From contig NZ_JBNPVX010000009.1 in assembly GCF_050434145.1 (NCBI RefSeq), forward strand, positions 1 to 64,000: DNA of 64,000 nt, in the 5' to 3' direction. The translations under genes and the position numbers were made by a program. The DNA is from JAISST01 sp050434145. Its GTDB lineage: Bacteria > Fusobacteriota > Fusobacteriia > Fusobacteriales > Fusobacteriaceae. Every line of letters starts with the position of its first letter. The first letter of the stretch is position 1. The notes under the pieces were generated by a model. The model was not told where the DNA came from. It made no database searches and saw only the letters and a program-made list of their open reading frames with translations. Below are positions 62,564 through 64,000 of the stretch, in pieces.

Positions 62564-62835
62564 TCTCCCTCCTCTATAAATAAAAACATTGCAACATTTA
62601 GAGTTTATCATTATTTTATAACTAAATACAAAAAATTACAAGTCTTTTTATTTAAGATAGCCAATTAAAATAAATTCTATCTTGTAAAAAGTACTAGTTA
62701 AAAACAAATAGAAATATATGCAAACACTCATAAGGATTTTTTCGTTTTTATGAACACAAAATTTTTAAATCATTTTAATAAAATTTTTCTATCGTTTTTC
62801 GTATAATACCCACTTTGTTTTCAATTGAATCACAT
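62564..62835. other. Intergenic region between tsaB and trxA
   Basis: About 270 AT-rich bases. On the minus strand a candidate trxA promoter, TTGTAA and TAAAAT 17 bases apart, can be found near 62616-62646. An inverted repeat AAGATAG/CTATCTT spans about 62655-62682. No gene, leader frame or RNA is recognised. Confidence 0.4.
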
Positions 62836-63522
62836 TTACAAATCTTTCCTCATCCTTTCTGCTTGGGACTTACTCACATAATAAGGCTCCAATGTATGTA
62901 GGTTATCATCTTGCATTTTTCCAATAAATTTTCCTGCTACCCCTGCTCTTGGAATTGTATTTGCCAATGAAACAATTTGTGCCCTTTCTTTCAATACTTC
63001 TGTTATCAAGTCTTTATATATATTAGCCCCATCACCAACAAATAGATATTTTTTTTCATTATCCAAAGTATTTAAAAAATCTATTACTTCACCTACCTGA
63101 TAATCAATATTTTTTTCCAAAACACCATCATGAGACACATTGTACTTACAATAGTAAACTCTTTCTTTCCTTGCATCAATCATAGAAATAACTTCATACT
63201 GAGGATGTTCCAATGTATTAGCAAGCAGATCCAATTCATTTATTCCCAATATTTTTTTATTCAAAGAAATAGCAAGACCTTTTGCAGCCGAAACCCCCAC
63301 TCTTATCCCCGTAAAAGAACCAGGACCAAGTGTTACACATATTCTATCTATTTCTTCAATTTTATAATCTGTCAATGAAAAAAGAGAGTCTATCAGTCTT
63401 ATGATTAGTGCAGAATGATTTGTTTTTGCATTAATATTAATCTCCCCTATGAGCCCTATTTCATCATGAAAAAGAGCAACACTCCCTATTTTAGTGGCTG
63501 TATCAATTATTAATGTTAACAT
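62836..63522 (-). CDS. tsaB: tRNA threonylcarbamoyladenosine synthesis protein TsaB
   Basis: A 228-residue YeaZ-type ASKHA protein that partners TsaD and TsaE in making t6A37. The start LTLIIDTATKIGSVALFH and the motif VTLGPGSFTGIRVGVSAAKGLA (about 65-86) are diagnostic, as are MIDARKERVYY and the Pro-Arg-Ala C-terminal third. ATG 63522 is chosen, 9-10 bases after AAGGAG; the longer frame to 63594 has no site. It overlaps the end of tsaE by 20 bases. Confidence 0.93.
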   Translation of the reverse strand: MLTLIIDTATKIGSVALFHDEIGLIGEININAKTNHSALIIRLIDSLFSLTDYKIEEIDRICVTLGPGSFTGIRVGVSAAKGLAISLNKKILGINELDLLANTLEHPQYEVISMIDARKERVYYCKYNVSHDGVLEKNIDYQVGEVIDFLNTLDNEKKYLFVGDGANIYKDLITEVLKERAQIVSLANTIPRAGVAGKFIGKMQDDNLHTLEPYYVSKSQAERMRKDL

Positions 63523-63967
63523 AAGATAACAACTCCTTTTCTCTTTCTCTATTTCCAACATATGATATGGATACCCATCTTGTATCTTCATCACAATGCT
63601 CCAAAGAAATATTGATGTATTCTTTTGGTAATTCTGATGATATTATATCTCCCCACTCTATTATAGAGACTCCATTACCATTTATATAATCCTCATAGCC
63701 TATTTCATAAACTTCTTCTGGATTAGAAATTCTATATACATCAAAATGAAATAATGGCAACCTTCCACTATAATATTCTAGTACATAATTGAATGTTGGG
63801 CTTTTAAGATTTTCAATAACTCCTAATTCTTTCGCAAATTTCTGAACAAAAGTTGTTTTTCCTGTTCCCAAATCACCTATCAAAACCACTACTTCCCCTT
63901 CTTTCACAAAGTTTGCTAATTTTTGAGAAATTTGATTTATCTCATCAAATTTAAGATGTTTCTTCAT
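63503..63967 (-). CDS. tsaE: tRNA threonylcarbamoyladenosine synthesis ATPase TsaE
   Basis: A 154-residue P-loop protein: Walker A GDLGTGKTTF (about 33-42), SPTFNYVLEYY (about 60-70), the FHFDVYRI core and IIEWGDI (about 108-114). It pairs with TsaB and TsaD for t6A formation. ATG 63967 is preferred over the in-frame GTG at 63976; neither has a strong ribosome binding site (AGTGAT precedes the ATG). Overlap with tsaB implies coupling. The gene is complete; only 33 bases remain to the window end. Confidence 0.93.
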   Translation of the reverse strand: MKKHLKFDEINQISQKLANFVKEGEVVVLIGDLGTGKTTFVQKFAKELGVIENLKSPTFNYVLEYYSGRLPLFHFDVYRISNPEEVYEIGYEDYINGNGVSIIEWGDIISSELPKEYINISLEHCDEDTRWVSISYVGNREREKELLSYVNINN

Positions 63968-64000
63968 TTTTATCACTTTTATTTAATTTATTTTCTTGTA

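Noticed and set aside
1..64000. CRISPR arrays, rRNA or tRNA genes
   Set aside because: No regularly spaced repeats, no rRNA core sequences and no cloverleaf with a TTCRANY arm were seen in the intergenic regions.

Overview
This 64 kb window is AT-rich (roughly 30% GC by eye) chromosomal DNA from an anaerobic, diderm, low-GC bacterium; the combination points to the phylum Fusobacteria, though I cannot fix the genus. Gram-negative markers are an LPS-export set (LptB, LptF, LptG, a very large LptC/LptA-type protein and a large LptD), periplasmic binding proteins with plain signal peptides instead of lipoboxes, EnvC and GmhA. Anaerobe markers are superoxide reductase, rubredoxin and a PerR-type regulator. 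A transketolase split into two genes and YlbM-type TmcAL resemble low-GC Gram-positives, a mixture typical of Fusobacteria. I see no phage, integron, CRISPR array, rRNA or tRNA gene.

Layout. 1-3.6 kb (+): a small arginine/ornithine operon (M20 amidohydrolase, ornithine carbamoyltransferase, basic amino acid binding protein) behind a promoter, an Arg-rich 15-codon leader peptide and a terminator/antiterminator. 3.6-8.8 kb (-): YigZ, M50 protease, ComEC core, a GPH-type sugar symporter and TmcAL. 9.1-11.6 kb (+): LysR regulator, GmhA and a MORN-repeat lipoprotein. 11.6-21.6 kb (-): ABC exporter and a housekeeping run era / recombinase-like / recN / nadK / envC / ftsX / split transketolase. 21.6-22.8 kb (-): perR / superoxide reductase / rubredoxin with a Per-box-like operator. 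22.9-29.75 kb (-): a TrpXYZ-family ABC transporter cluster with four paralogous binding proteins, one permease and one ATPase, controlled by two leader peptides, one Trp-rich (WWW) and one Tyr-rich (YYY). 29.8-34 kb (-): small secreted protein, recR, pfkA, accA, accD. 34.2-34.8 kb (+): one lipoprotein. 34.9-64 kb (-): a dense run covering pseudouridine synthase, rodA, dut, M16 peptidase, lptG, lptF, cvpA, rlmI, alr, secF, secD, ruvX, alaS, lptB, lptC/A fusion, mutS, dus, thrS, lptD, trxA, tsaB, tsaE.

The strongest non-gene signals are (1) ribosome-mediated attenuators. The Tyr one can be drawn as a complete four-segment switch (1:2, 2:3 and 3:4 pairings all visible), with a consensus promoter and two tandem hairpins. 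The Trp and Arg leaders are partly resolved. They predict that the transporter cluster is an aromatic amino acid uptake system whose binding proteins are regulated separately by Tyr and Trp. (2) A family of four short non-coding mobile elements (MITEs, about 146-314 bp) shares terminal inverted repeats ending in TTGCnAAA. Each copy is flanked by a 9-13 bp direct repeat and sits just beyond the 3' end of a gene. (3) A 902-residue membrane-anchored tandem OstA/LptA-repeat protein next to lptB could form a covalent LPS bridge. Other oddities are a recombinase-fold protein lacking most catalytic residues between era and recN, and FtsX plus EnvC without an adjacent FtsE.

Start codons were adjusted wherever a better-spaced ribosome binding site (RBS) was visible. 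Family assignments rest on motifs and protein length read by eye; no database search was possible.
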